Assembly: GCF_003121485.1 (NCBI RefSeq)
Contig: NZ_QAVX01000019.1
Coordinates: 1 to 64,000 of the forward strand
Origin: Dyella sp. C11
GTDB lineage: Bacteria; Pseudomonadota; Gammaproteobacteria; Xanthomonadales; Rhodanobacteraceae
Direction of reading: 5' to 3'
Length of the DNA: 64,000 nucleotides
Both the position numbers and the translations under genes were made by a program. Below the pieces are notes generated by a model. It saw nothing but the letters and a program-made list of their open reading frames with translations. It was not told the origin of the DNA and ran no database searches. Each line of letters begins with the position of its first letter. The stretch's first letter is position 1. This document shows, piece by piece, positions 34,300 through 43,107 of the stretch.

Positions 34300-35055
34300 A
34301 TGTTCGGTTTCGTGGGCGTAATCGTCATCTGGGCGTTGGCACTGTTGTTCCTGTCCATCAAGGTGCTGCCCGAATACCAGCGTGGCGTGGTGCTGACGCT
34401 GGGTCGTTACACGGGCACGAAAGGGCCGGGCCTGGTGGTGCTGGTACCCGTCGTGCAGCGCATGATCCGCGTGGATTTGCGTGTGACGGTGATGGATGTA
34501 CCGCCACAGGATGTGATCTCGCGCGACAACGTCTCGGTGCGCGTCAACGCGGTGGTGTACTTCCGCGTGGTCGAACCGGACAAGGCGATCCTGCAGGTGG
34601 CCGATTTCTTCCAGGCCACCAGCCAGCTGGCGCAGACGCGGCTGCGCTCGGTGCTCGGCCAACACGAGCTGGACGACATTCTTTCGCAGCGCGATTCGAT
34701 CAATCACAGCCTGCAACAGATCCTGGACGAGGCCACCGATCCCTGGGGCATCAAGGTCAGCAACGTCGAGATCAAGGACGTTGATCTCAACGAAACCATG
34801 GTGCGCGCCATTGCCCGCCAGGCCGAAGCGGAACGCGAACGCCGGGCCAAGGTGATCCATGCCGACGGCGAGCTGCAGGCCGCCGAGAAGCTGCGCGACG
34901 CCGCCGGCCTGCTCGCGCAACAGCCGCAGGCGCTGCAGCTGCGCTACATGCAGACCATGTCCGACATGGCCAACAGCGGCAAGACATCGACCATCATGTT
35001 TCCGTTGCCGCTGGATCTGCTGAAGCCGTTGCTGGAGAGAAAATCGGACGACTGA
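34300..35055 (+). CDS. Slipin (stomatin-like SPFH protein)
   Basis: A 251-residue inner-membrane protein: one N-terminal hydrophobic segment (about residues 3-22), an SPFH domain ('VLPEYQRGVVLTLGRYTGTK', 'VPPQDVISRDNVSVRVNAVV'), a coiled-coil 'AEAERERRAKVIHADGELQA', and a C-terminal 'FPLPLDLLKPLL'. It is the likely substrate or scaffold of the NfeD protease just upstream. This is the second SPFH gene in the window and belongs to a different subfamily from the one at 17503. Confidence 0.93.
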   Translation: MFGFVGVIVIWALALLFLSIKVLPEYQRGVVLTLGRYTGTKGPGLVVLVPVVQRMIRVDLRVTVMDVPPQDVISRDNVSVRVNAVVYFRVVEPDKAILQVADFFQATSQLAQTRLRSVLGQHELDDILSQRDSINHSLQQILDEATDPWGIKVSNVEIKDVDLNETMVRAIARQAEAERERRAKVIHADGELQAAEKLRDAAGLLAQQPQALQLRYMQTMSDMANSGKTSTIMFPLPLDLLKPLLERKSDD

Positions 35056-35143
35056 GGTGAAGTGGCATCGCCCCACGGATGCCCAGCCATGCGGCTCTCT
35101 CATCACCACGGCAGTGAGCGTCAGGAGGGCGAACGGCTGCCCT

Positions 35144-35149
35144 GTACAA
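35144..35149 (+). promoter_or_regulatory. Candidate -10 box upstream of the flavoprotein gene
   Basis: TACAAT stands 28 bp before the ATG at 35178 in a GC-rich gap. No convincing -35 partner is seen. Confidence 0.35.
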
Positions 35150-35177
35150 TGGCCCGCCTTTCGCCAATGGCGCCGCC

Positions 35178-36416
35178 ATGTCCAGCACGCCCACCCATGT
35201 CAGCCTCGCCGTGATCGGCGGCGGCCCCGCCGGACTCATGGCGGCCGAAGCAGCGCATGCCGCGGGTGTGTCCGTTCACGTGTTCGACGCCAAGGGTTCC
35301 GTGGGGCGCAAGTTCCTCATTGCCGGCAAAGGCGGCATGAACCTGACGCACGGCGAAGCCAAGGCCGATTTCGTGCAGCGCTACGGCGCGCGCGCGCGGG
35401 AAGTCGGCGAATGGCTGGACGATTTCGATGCCGACGCGTTGCGCGAATGGGCACGTGGCCTTGGTGTGGAAACGTTCGTCGGCAGCTCCGGCCGCGTATT
35501 TCCCAGCGATCTCAAGGCAGCGCCCTTGCTGCGCGGCTGGGTGCGTCGCCTTCGCGAGAGTGGCGTGCACTTCCACGTGCAGCATCGCTGGCTTGGCTGG
35601 TCCGACGATGGCGCCCTGCGCTTCGCCACGCCTGATGGCGAGCATCTTGTGCATGCCGATGCCGTGGTGCTCGCCATGGGTGGCGGCAGCTGGCCGGAAC
35701 TGGGTTCGGATGGCGCGTGGCAGTCCATGCTGCTGGACCGCGGTGTCGATGTGGCGCCACTCGTTCCCTCCAATTGCGGTTTCGACATTGGCTGGAGCGA
35801 ACACCTTGCCGGCCGTTTTGCCGGTTCACCGTTGAAACCCGTGGTCATCCATCTGCACGACAAGGATGGCCATGAGCATGCGCGCCAGGGCGAATGCGTC
35901 ATCACCGCCACCGGCATCGAAGGCAGCCTGATTTACGCGTATTCCGCCGTGCTGCGTGACGCCATTGCTGCGCATGGTTCCACCGTCATCGAGTTGGACC
36001 TGTCGCCCGACCGCACGCTCGATCGGCTGCGCAAGGATCTGGCCAAGCCACGCGGCAGCCGTTCGATGAGCGATCACCTGCGACGCCAGACCGGGCTTTC
36101 CGGTGTGAAGGCGGCCCTGCTGCATGAAGTATTGGATCGCGATGCCTTCCATGACACGGAAACGCTCGCACGCACCATCAAGCGCCTGCCTTTGCATCTG
36201 GTGCGCGCGCGTCCCATCGAGGAAGCCATCAGCAGTGGCGGCGGCGTAAGGCTGGAAAGCCTCGATGCGCAATTGATGCTCACCGTCCTGCCCGGCGTGT
36301 TCTGTGCCGGCGAAATGCTGGACTGGGAAGCTCCCACCGGCGGCTATCTGCTCACCGCGTGTTTTGCCAGCGGACGTCGCGCCGGGTTGGGCGCAGCGCG
36401 CTGGATCAAGCAATAA
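35178..36416 (+). CDS. HI0933-like flavoprotein (TIGR03862 type)
   Basis: A 412-residue FAD-dependent protein. The dinucleotide motif is 'AVIGGGPAGLMAAEAAHAAG' near the start, followed by 'GRKFLIAGKGGMNLTH' typical of HI0933/BaiN-like proteins, and the closing FAD segment 'AGEMLDWEAPTGGYLLTACF'. These are putative oxidoreductases of unknown substrate. The gene stands alone and is followed by the nested palindrome at 36442-36727. Confidence 0.9.
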   Translation: MSSTPTHVSLAVIGGGPAGLMAAEAAHAAGVSVHVFDAKGSVGRKFLIAGKGGMNLTHGEAKADFVQRYGARAREVGEWLDDFDADALREWARGLGVETFVGSSGRVFPSDLKAAPLLRGWVRRLRESGVHFHVQHRWLGWSDDGALRFATPDGEHLVHADAVVLAMGGGSWPELGSDGAWQSMLLDRGVDVAPLVPSNCGFDIGWSEHLAGRFAGSPLKPVVIHLHDKDGHEHARQGECVITATGIEGSLIYAYSAVLRDAIAAHGSTVIELDLSPDRTLDRLRKDLAKPRGSRSMSDHLRRQTGLSGVKAALLHEVLDRDAFHDTETLARTIKRLPLHLVRARPIEEAISSGGGVRLESLDAQLMLTVLPGVFCAGEMLDWEAPTGGYLLTACFASGRRAGLGAARWIKQ

Positions 36417-36441
36417 CCCTCTGCTGCCGATAACTGAGCAA

Positions 36442-36727
36442 GGGATGCCCTGAACAAGTTTGCGCAACCGCCATGATGTCTGGAAGGCCCGCTGCCTGCG
36501 TTGCATGGCGCCAGGAAGACTGGCCGTCTTGCTAAGCCGTGCGGCGCAGGCAGCGGGCCTTCCAGGCATCACCAATCACCAAAGCTTGCTGCAATGGCCG
36601 GCACTGTCCGCCCGCAGCTCTTCGGGGAGTCGGCTCGACAGACGGCCAGTCTGCCTTCGCCGACTCCCCTGTGATCTGCGAGCAGACAGTGCCGGTGGCG
36701 GGTGCGCAGACTTGTTCAGGGCATCCC
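36442..36727. repeat. 286-bp nested palindromic element, second type
   Basis: It fills most of the 407-bp gap between the flavoprotein and HDOD genes. The outer arms are 25 bp with one mismatch (36442-36466 and 36703-36727). Inside are two hairpins: TGGAAGGCCCGCTGCCTGCG with its perfect complement (36481-36500, 36545-36564), and CCGGCACTGTC/GACAGTGCCGG (36598-36608, 36685-36695) enclosing a further GGGGAGTCGGC/GCCGACTCCCC stem. The architecture resembles the 15568 and 27967 elements but the 94-bp core is absent. No gene is supported in the gap. Confidence 0.8.
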
Positions 36728-36823
36728 AAGGCGTCGCAATGCGGCGGCGCCGCTCTACATTTTTTCCGCCAGCGGCCGATACACCCGGCGTAGCGGGGGC
36801 CACACGAGGGAGCTGGCAGCACG

Positions 36824-37855
36824 ATGATGGGGAATTGGTGGCGAGTATTCGGACGTGAGCGTGCGGTGGAACCATCTTCCGCGCCGCGCTCGGCTGCGCC
36901 CGAACCGGAGCTTCCCGTCGACGCCGCCGCCCACGACACGGTGTCGGTCGACGTGATCGCCGAGCGCTTTTTCCGCTTCATCCTCAACCAGCCCGTCAGT
37001 GCGGGCGACGCACCCAACAAGGTCCGCGAGCAGGCCATTCTGCAGCGCCTGCGGGACCAGTGCGACAACGGTCGCTTCGACGTACGCAGCCTGCCTCGCA
37101 TGCCCACCGTGCTGCCGCAGCTGATGCGCGCGATGAAGAACGATCAGCTCAGCGGCGCCCAGCTGGCGGACCTGATCAAGCGCGATCCAGTGCTGGTGGG
37201 CGAAGTGATGCGTGTCACCGGCAGCGTCACCTATCGCACGGCGCATCCCATCGGCAGCCTGCAGCACGCCGTGGTACTGCTGGGCCAGATCGGCCTGCGT
37301 CACGTGGTGACCTCCTACGTGATGAAGCCCATCCTGATGGCCAGCGCCGGCGCCAACGGGCAGATCGTGGGCCAGCGCCTATGGGACCACGCCGAGCGTT
37401 GCGGGCATGCCGCGGTGTATCTCAGCAAGGGGCAATGCGATGCGTTCGAGGCCTACCTGATCGCCCTCGTCGGCTACAGCGGCCTCGGCGCCGTGGCACG
37501 ACTACTGGACAAGGAGCTGCAGAACAACGAACTACCGGCCAGCTCCGCCGCCTTCGTCGAGGGCTGCGTGCAGATTGCCGCCCAGCTCACCGTGCAGGCC
37601 GGACAGCACTGGGATCTGCCTGCCGCCGTGCAGGAGGCCCTGGTCGAGCACGCCCAGCACGGCCAGGCGGCGCTGACGCAACCCATGAGCCGCGTACTTC
37701 ACGTCGCCCAGCGATTGGCCATGTGTCAGCTGCTGTCCGAACAGGGCCTGCTCGATGGCGATAGCGATCCCGGTTACGGAAGCGATCCCATCGCGACGTT
37801 TCCGCCCCAATTGCTGGCGCGCTGCCAGCAGGATCTGCGGCAAAGCTTCGCCTGA
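36824..37855 (+). CDS. HDOD-domain signalling protein
   Basis: A 343-residue protein. A charged N-terminal part is followed by an HDOD domain from about residue 85 ('LPRMPTVLPQLMRAMKNDQL', 'LADLIKRDPVLVGEVMRVTG', 'IGSLQHAVVLLGQIGLRHVV'). HDOD domains lack the HD metal pair and act as protein-interaction modules in signalling, often with c-di-GMP systems. No GGDEF, EAL or receiver domain is fused. Start may be the ATG at 36824 or 36827. It converges with the LLM oxidoreductase gene, 12 bp apart. Confidence 0.87.
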   Translation: MMGNWWRVFGRERAVEPSSAPRSAAPEPELPVDAAAHDTVSVDVIAERFFRFILNQPVSAGDAPNKVREQAILQRLRDQCDNGRFDVRSLPRMPTVLPQLMRAMKNDQLSGAQLADLIKRDPVLVGEVMRVTGSVTYRTAHPIGSLQHAVVLLGQIGLRHVVTSYVMKPILMASAGANGQIVGQRLWDHAERCGHAAVYLSKGQCDAFEAYLIALVGYSGLGAVARLLDKELQNNELPASSAAFVEGCVQIAAQLTVQAGQHWDLPAAVQEALVEHAQHGQAALTQPMSRVLHVAQRLAMCQLLSEQGLLDGDSDPGYGSDPIATFPPQLLARCQQDLRQSFA

Positions 37856-37867
37856 TCAGGCGGGGCA

Positions 37868-38866
37868 TTACTCACCGGCGATGATGCGTTCCCGCGCCTC
37901 CGCGGCAATGGCAAACGAACGACAACGCGCTTCATGGTCGAACACGTTGGCAGTCACCATCAGCTCGTCGGGGCGGTGACGGGCCACGAACGCCTCGATG
38001 CCCTCCTTCACCGTCTCCGGGCTGCCTACCACGGCGCAGGCCAGTGCACGCTCCACGCCAAACTTCTCGGTGGGCGACCAGAAGTTCTCGATGTTGTCGA
38101 TGGGCGGCGGAATCAGGCCCGGACGACCGCGACGCAGATTCACGAATCTCTGCTGCTGCGTGGTGAACAGGCGCTTCGCCTCGGCGTCGCTCGCGGCACC
38201 CACGACGTTGATACCGAGCATGGCGTGAGGCCCTGACAGACGCTTGGACGGCTTGAAGTCGCGGCGATAGATCGCGAGCGCCTGATCCATATAGTCCGGC
38301 GCGAAATGCGAGGCGAAAGCGAACGGCAATCCCAGGGCTGCCGCCAGTTGGGCGCTGAACAGGCTCGAGCCCAGCAGCCATACCGGCACGTCTATGCCGG
38401 CGCCGGGAACCGCGCGCACGGGCTGCGAGGGAGTCGCCGGCTCGAAGTAACCCAGCAGTTCCGAAACGTCTCGCGGGAAGGCATCGGCGCTGTCGAAGTA
38501 GCGGCGCAAGGCTGTCGCCGTCGGCTGGTCCGTACCCGGTGCACGCCCCAGGCCCAGGTCGATGCGCCCCGGATACAGCGACGCCAGCGTGCCGAACTGT
38601 TCGGCCACCTGCAGCGGTGCATGGTTGGGCAGCATGATGCCGCCGGCACCGACGCGAATGGTGGACGTGCCACCGGCGATATATCCAATCAAAACCGCCG
38701 TTGCCGCGCTCGCAATGCCCGGCATGTTGTGGTGCTCGGCCAGCCAGTACCGCGTGTAGCCAAGCGTTTCCGCGCGGCGCGCCAAGTCCAGGGAGTTGGC
38801 GAACGCCTGTGAGGTCGTGCTGCCTTCAGCAACCGGCGCGAGATCGAGGACGGAGAACGGAATCAT
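37868..38866 (-). CDS. LLM-class (luciferase-like) flavin-dependent oxidoreductase
   Basis: A 332-residue TIM-barrel FMN/F420-type monooxygenase-like protein. The start '[20 protein letters not shown]', '[20 protein letters not shown]', '[20 protein letters not shown]' and '[11 protein letters not shown]' mark the MsnO8-type LLM subfamily. The substrate is unknown; relatives act on small organics using reduced flavin. Downstream (minus strand) it ends against the HDOD gene; upstream is a 43-residue gene on the same strand. Confidence 0.9.
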   Translation of the reverse strand: MIPFSVLDLAPVAEGSTTSQAFANSLDLARRAETLGYTRYWLAEHHNMPGIASAATAVLIGYIAGGTSTIRVGAGGIMLPNHAPLQVAEQFGTLASLYPGRIDLGLGRAPGTDQPTATALRRYFDSADAFPRDVSELLGYFEPATPSQPVRAVPGAGIDVPVWLLGSSLFSAQLAAALGLPFAFASHFAPDYMDQALAIYRRDFKPSKRLSGPHAMLGINVVGAASDAEAKRLFTTQQQRFVNLRRGRPGLIPPPIDNIENFWSPTEKFGVERALACAVVGSPETVKEGIEAFVARHRPDELMVTANVFDHEARCRSFAIAAEARERIIAGE

Positions 38867-38936
38867 GGGGCTTCCTCATGCAGGAAGCCCCGATGTGGGG
38901 CCGAGGCCCGCAAATGCCAGAGTGTGAAGCGAGGAA

Positions 38937-39068
38937 TCAGCCGTAACGCCAGGTGCGTTCTTCGACGCGGCCGCAGCGGCCGCATTCACGGCGTCCCGGC
39001 TCCGGTCGAACCCATCGGTGCTTGAAAACGCGGCACATGAGCCGCCCGAGCCACTGATTCCCCTTCAT
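38937..39068 (-). CDS. 43-residue CxRC protein
   Basis: A short minus-strand gene, found by reading the gap. The protein begins 'MKGNQWLGRLMCRVFKHRWV' and carries 'CGRCGR' near residue 30, then ends 'TWRYG'. With Cys12, His17 and the C-x2-C pair it could form a small zinc knuckle, resembling short DUF1660-like phage/bacterial peptides. The evidence for coding is a good ribosome site (GGAG 6 nt before ATG), a zinc-ligand pattern, and a CRP-like palindrome 23 bp upstream of the start. It ends 70 bp before the LLM gene start. Function unknown. Confidence 0.65.
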   Translation of the reverse strand: MKGNQWLGRLMCRVFKHRWVRPEPGRRECGRCGRVEERTWRYG

Positions 39069-39090
39069 TCCCTGCTCCGTAAGCCATCAA

Positions 39091-39118
39091 TTAAATTGTG
39101 CTCTACGTCACAATTTAA
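39091..39118. promoter_or_regulatory. CRP/Clp-like operator palindrome
   Basis: TTAAATTGTG (39091-39100) and CACAATTTAA (39109-39118) form a perfect 10-bp dyad with an 8-nt centre. The inner bases read TGTGC-N6-TCACA, one mismatch from the CRP/Clp consensus TGTGA-N6-TCACA. It is AT-rich and lies just upstream of the small gene at 38937-39068. Confidence 0.6.
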
Positions 39119-39264
39119 CAGTAGCGTTCAGGAAAGGCGACTACGGAACCGTGACAAGCCAAAGCTTGCACAAGACTGACTTTCAAGCCGCCAGACGCCC
39201 CATGCCGCCAGCGGTGGTGGCGTCGAGGAATGCAGAAAATAACGCAACAAAGTTACGAAAAAAG

Positions 39265-39639
39265 TCAGCCGCTGACTATTTGGCCGGTGGCGAACGACGC
39301 TCTCACGATGCGGCCTTGCGCCACCTCGTAAATGCAGAGCATCTCTACCGTTCCCCGGCCTTCGGGGAAATTCCGCGTGATCTCTTCCAGATCGACGACC
39401 AACGCACCCATCACCGTGCGGCTGACAAGGCGGGCATGGAGATCCGGTTCGGCAAAGCGGACCAGGATGCGCTGACGCAACTCATCCTGCCCGCGAGCCA
39501 GCCGTTCGCCGTGCAGCACATGCTGCTCGGCGTCCGGAGCGTACGTGGCCAGCCACGCGTCCACGTCCTTGCGGTTGTACGCCTCCTGCTGCCGTTGAAC
39601 CACGGCAGCTGGATCGTCCGTTCCGCAAGGAACACTCAT
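39265..39639 (-). CDS. SnoaL-like/NTF2-fold protein
   Basis: A 124-residue protein with the cone-shaped NTF2 fold, as judged from 'AVVQRQQEAYNRKDVDAWLA' at the start, the central 'YAPDAEQHVLHG', and a C-terminal 'EMLCIYEVAQGRIVRASFAT'. Such proteins are isomerases, cyclases or ligand carriers; no specific role can be read. It starts 2 bp after the stop of the beta-propeller gene, so the two are cotranscribed. The 196-bp gap on its downstream side holds only the CRP-like site. Confidence 0.82.
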   Translation of the reverse strand: MSVPCGTDDPAAVVQRQQEAYNRKDVDAWLATYAPDAEQHVLHGERLARGQDELRQRILVRFAEPDLHARLVSRTVMGALVVDLEEITRNFPEGRGTVEMLCIYEVAQGRIVRASFATGQIVSG

Positions 39640-39641
39640 GC

Positions 39642-40817
39642 TCAGCGCATGATGCCCGTGTGGCCCAGTGAGTAGCGGCCCGGCTGCGGCCACACCGCGA
39701 GGCCGTGCGGCTCCTGGCCAACCTTGATCTTGCGCACCTGGCCGGTGCTGGTGTCGATGGCATAGACCTCGTCATCGAAACGACCCGACAGCCACAACAC
39801 CTTGCCGTCCGCGCTCACGTTGCCCATGTCCGGGCTGCCACCACCGGGAATCGGCCAGTTCGCCACCACTTTCTGCGTGGCGAAATCGATCACCGACACG
39901 CTGCCCTTGCCGCCGCGCGGACCATGCACCTTGTTCGAACCGCGGTTGGCGACATACAGCTTGCTGCCATCACGGCTGGGGTACAGGCCATGCGTGCCCA
40001 CGCCCGTCTTGATGAAACCGATCTGCTTGAAGTTCTCGCTGTCGATCAGGTACACGCCGTCGGCCATCATGTCGGCCACGTAGAAGGTCTTGCCATCCGG
40101 AGAGGAACGGATGTCCTGCGGCATGCCCTTCTTGGACAGGTCCAGGTAGCCCATCACCTTGCGGTTGACCATGTCGATCTTCACCAGCTTGCCGGTGAAT
40201 TCACAGGTGAAGATGGCGAACTTGCCGTCGATGGAGAACTCGGCGTGGTTGATGCCCTTGCACTCCGGCGCGCTGATGCTGGAGTGCTCGGCCATGGTGT
40301 GCGCATCGCGGAAGTCCAGGCGCGCAAACGCCTCGGCCACCACGATGGCTTCCTTGCCGTCCGGCGTGAAGTACATGTTGTACGGATCATCCACCGGAAT
40401 GGCCGTGCCGGGCTTGCCCGTGCGCGGATCGATCGGGGTCAGGCTGCCGGTCTTCTTGCGCTCGGCGTTGTTGGTCGCCCACAGCGTGCGCATGTCCCAC
40501 GACGGCACGACGTGCTGCGGACCCTCGCCCACCTTGAACTTGTCCACAACCTTGTAGGTGGTCGGGTCGATCACGTAGACGTCGTTGGAACGCAGGTTCG
40601 GCACATAGATGCGCTCGAGGTCGTTCTTCACTGCCGGACTCAGGTGGCCGGCGCCCGACTCGGTGTACATGTTGGCCGGATTGATCACCGGCGGCATGCC
40701 AGGCACGGTGGTCACGGACGAAGCCGCCAGTGCAGTGCCGCCCAGGCACGCTGCGGCGAACGCGAGCGGTGCGAGACGGAACAGGCGGGAGGAACGCAGG
40801 GATTTAGCGATGGCCAT
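39642..40817 (-). CDS. Secreted YncE-like beta-propeller protein
   Basis: A 391-residue exported protein: signal peptide cleaved near 'TALAAS' (about residue 32), then a seven-bladed YVTN-type beta-propeller with repeated 'VYVIDPTTYKVVDKFKVGEG' and 'KTFYVADMMADGVYLIDS' strands, ending 'VGQEPHGLAVWPQPGRYSLG'. YVTN propellers bind ligands, DNA or proteins in the periplasm, and some belong to quinoprotein systems, but no partner dehydrogenase is here. It leads a two-gene operon with the SnoaL-like gene. The creatininase-like gene lies 33 bp upstream, so a three-gene operon is likely. Confidence 0.85.
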   Translation of the reverse strand: MAIAKSLRSSRLFRLAPLAFAAACLGGTALAASSVTTVPGMPPVINPANMYTESGAGHLSPAVKNDLERIYVPNLRSNDVYVIDPTTYKVVDKFKVGEGPQHVVPSWDMRTLWATNNAERKKTGSLTPIDPRTGKPGTAIPVDDPYNMYFTPDGKEAIVVAEAFARLDFRDAHTMAEHSSISAPECKGINHAEFSIDGKFAIFTCEFTGKLVKIDMVNRKVMGYLDLSKKGMPQDIRSSPDGKTFYVADMMADGVYLIDSENFKQIGFIKTGVGTHGLYPSRDGSKLYVANRGSNKVHGPRGGKGSVSVIDFATQKVVANWPIPGGGSPDMGNVSADGKVLWLSGRFDDEVYAIDTSTGQVRKIKVGQEPHGLAVWPQPGRYSLGHTGIMR

Positions 40818-40850
40818 GGGTCACAACTTGTTTGAGTGATTCGGGGAAAG

Positions 40851-41663
40851 TCAGTGCGCCTGCGTGTCGCGACGCAAGGCATTGACGGTATTTAACACAA
40901 TAGCATCCACGCCCAGCTGACCGAGATCAGCCGAGGAACGTTTCGGATCACCGCCATACACGCCGTCGGCCGCGCCCAGCCTGGGGCCGTGCTGCAGGCG
41001 ATCCAGGCGCACCATCTGCGGGTCGACGGCGAGCTGCAGCGAGGTATCGGCGAGCCCGGCATGCGTGCCGATCTCGTCGTCCTTGATGCCGTGCTGGCGA
41101 AGGATCTGGTCGAAGCCTTCGGACGAGGTGGCGTAGTACTCCGGCGGCACGATGGCGCGGGCCTTGCCGCCCCAAGCCTTGTTCAATTTCGCGGCGACGC
41201 GGTCCAGGTCTTTCAGATAGCCGCCGTGATCGCCAAGAAAGACCACATTGCGAAAGCCGTGCACGGCAAAGCTCTGCGCGGCCGATTCCAGCATGGCCTC
41301 GAAGGCCGCATCGGAAATGGTGATGGTGCCGGGAAAGCGCATGTGCGAACTGGGCGGCGCCGTGTTGCCTTCCGGCACGTAGGCCACCACCGGCGCAACC
41401 AGTGCATTGCCCAGGCGTTCGGCGATCTTCTGCGAAAGAAACGCCGCACGTGCGTTGTGCTTGCCCACGGCAATGCCCGGACCACTTTGTTCCGTGCCGC
41501 CGATGGGAATGATGATGGTGGTCTTGCCGGCCTGGACCTGATCGCGGATCTCGGTCCACGTGAGGTCCTGAAGTTGCACCGTGCGGGGTGTCTGGGCGAA
41601 GGCGCCTGAAGCGCTCAGTAGCAACAGCCCGCAAACAAGGGCACGCAACGACGGGTAAGGCAT
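40851..41663 (-). CDS. Secreted creatininase-family amidohydrolase, diverged metal site
   Basis: A 270-residue protein with a signal peptide ending 'GAFAQ' (about residue 23). It belongs to the creatininase fold: 'LTWTEIRDQVQAGKTTIIIP', 'GGTEQSGPGIAVGKHN', 'VVFLGDHGGY' and 'THAGLADTSLQLAV'. In classical members the first motif is EQHGPH with a later Asp; here the His is Ser and the later position reads KHN, so metal ligation must differ. Substrate unknown. Start taken at the ATG with the signal peptide; the longer frame to 41786 is rejected. Probably first gene of the operon with the propeller and SnoaL-like genes. Confidence 0.82.
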   Translation of the reverse strand: MPYPSLRALVCGLLLLSASGAFAQTPRTVQLQDLTWTEIRDQVQAGKTTIIIPIGGTEQSGPGIAVGKHNARAAFLSQKIAERLGNALVAPVVAYVPEGNTAPPSSHMRFPGTITISDAAFEAMLESAAQSFAVHGFRNVVFLGDHGGYLKDLDRVAAKLNKAWGGKARAIVPPEYYATSSEGFDQILRQHGIKDDEIGTHAGLADTSLQLAVDPQMVRLDRLQHGPRLGAADGVYGGDPKRSSADLGQLGVDAIVLNTVNALRRDTQAH

Positions 41664-41865
41664 TGGATCGTCCTGAAAAACCAGGCGCCAAGTGTAAAGC
41701 CACGATGGGGGGAGCGCACCCTTCACGCCATGGCGTGCCACAGTCACTTTCCATCGTCCGGAGGGCGCGTCGCCGCTGGGTTTCAAGGGCTATACAGGCT
41801 TTTCATCCGCCCCGTGGTTTGTTCCGCGCCAGGGGAATTGCCCTGCTGATGCCAGAGAGCCCGCC

Positions 41866-42948
41866 ATGCGTCGCCATCTCTTTGCCCTCGGTGTCGCCCT
41901 TTCCTCCTCCGTTGCCACGCTCTCCTCCTACGCGTGCACGCGCACGCTCTATGTCGGCGAGGACAACACCGTCATCACCGGCCGCAACATGGATTGGTCG
42001 GAAGACATGGGTTCGAACATGTGGATCTTCCCCGCCGGCATCCATCACGACGGCAATGCAGGGCCCAATTCACCGAAATGGACGTCGCGCTACGGCAGCG
42101 TGATCATCGCCGGCTATGACATCGGCAGCGTCGATGGCATCAACGAGAAAGGCCTGGTGATGAATGCGCTTTACCTGGCCGAGACCGACTTCGGCAAGCC
42201 CAATCCCAAGCGCCCGCACATGGCGATCAGTCTGTGGGGCCAGTACATCCTCGACAACTTCCCGAACGTGGATGAAGCGGTGAGAGCATTGGCGAAGGAG
42301 CCATTCCAGATCATCGCTCCACCGCTACCCAACGGAAAACCGCTCACCATCCACATGTCGATATCCGACGCCACAGGCGACTCGGCGATCTTCGAATACA
42401 TCGATGGCAAGCTCGTGATCCATCACGGTCGCCAGTACAAGGTGATGACGAACTCGCCCATCTACGACAAGCAGCTTGCGCTGTACGAATACTGGGAAAG
42501 CATCGGCGGATTGAAATTCCTGCCCGGCACCAACCGTGCGGCGGATCGCTTCGCGCGCGCGTCGTTCCTGCTCGACGCCGTGCCCAAGAAACCCGATCCG
42601 AACTACATCAAGGGCGTGCCCAACCAGGACTATCAATTCCAGGCCGTGGCCGAAGTGTTGAGCGTGCAGCGCGCGGTAAGCGTGCCGGTAGGCATTTCCA
42701 CGCCGGATCAACCCAACCTGTCGTCAACGATCTGGCACACCGTGGCGGACCAGAAGAACCTCACCTATTACTTCGATTCGGCCACCACGCCAAACACGTT
42801 CTGGGTAGACCTGCACAAGCTCGACCTGAAACCTGGCGCCCCGGTGAAAAAACTCACCATGGCGGGCGGCCGTGTGTATTCGGGTGAAGTATCGGGACAA
42901 TTCGTGGAAACGCCGTCATTCAAGTTCATGCCGGCGCCAGCGCCGTAA
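41866..42948 (+). CDS. Choloylglycine hydrolase/penicillin V acylase family protein
   Basis: A 360-residue N-terminal-nucleophile hydrolase. The signal peptide ends at 'SSYA', exposing Cys24 of 'CTRTLYVGED' as the catalytic N-terminal residue; 'GRNMDWSEDMG' carries the paired Arg and Asp, and 'GINEKGLVMNALYLAE' the oxyanion Asn region. It cleaves linear amide C-N bonds; candidates include bile salts, penicillin V and acyl-homoserine lactones, but the specificity is not readable. Exported by its signal. The last 43 bp of the gene recur at 43128-43170. Confidence 0.9.
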   Translation: MRRHLFALGVALSSSVATLSSYACTRTLYVGEDNTVITGRNMDWSEDMGSNMWIFPAGIHHDGNAGPNSPKWTSRYGSVIIAGYDIGSVDGINEKGLVMNALYLAETDFGKPNPKRPHMAISLWGQYILDNFPNVDEAVRALAKEPFQIIAPPLPNGKPLTIHMSISDATGDSAIFEYIDGKLVIHHGRQYKVMTNSPIYDKQLALYEYWESIGGLKFLPGTNRAADRFARASFLLDAVPKKPDPNYIKGVPNQDYQFQAVAEVLSVQRAVSVPVGISTPDQPNLSSTIWHTVADQKNLTYYFDSATTPNTFWVDLHKLDLKPGAPVKKLTMAGGRVYSGEVSGQFVETPSFKFMPAPAP

Positions 42949-42977
42949 AACAAAACCCTTACGAATGCCGATGCACT

Positions 42978-43093
42978 TTGTGGGAGCGCACCCTGTGCGC
43001 GACTGGCACCTATCACGCCATACGCAGTGGAAGGTGTTTGCCACCGTTCTTCACGTGGCCTTTCGCAGTCGCGCACAGGGTGCGCTCCCACAA
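42978..43093. repeat. REP-type inverted pair 1
   Basis: TTGTGGGAGCGCACCCTGTG (start of a 28-bp arm, 42978-43005) is perfectly complementary to 43066-43093. This is the classic bacterial REP/BIME layout ('GTGGGAGCGCAC...GTGCGCGAC') associated with RAYT transposases. It lies in the 424-bp gap between convergent genes ending at 42948 and 43373. Confidence 0.82.
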
Positions 43094-43107
43094 GGAAAAT
43101 GACGCGC

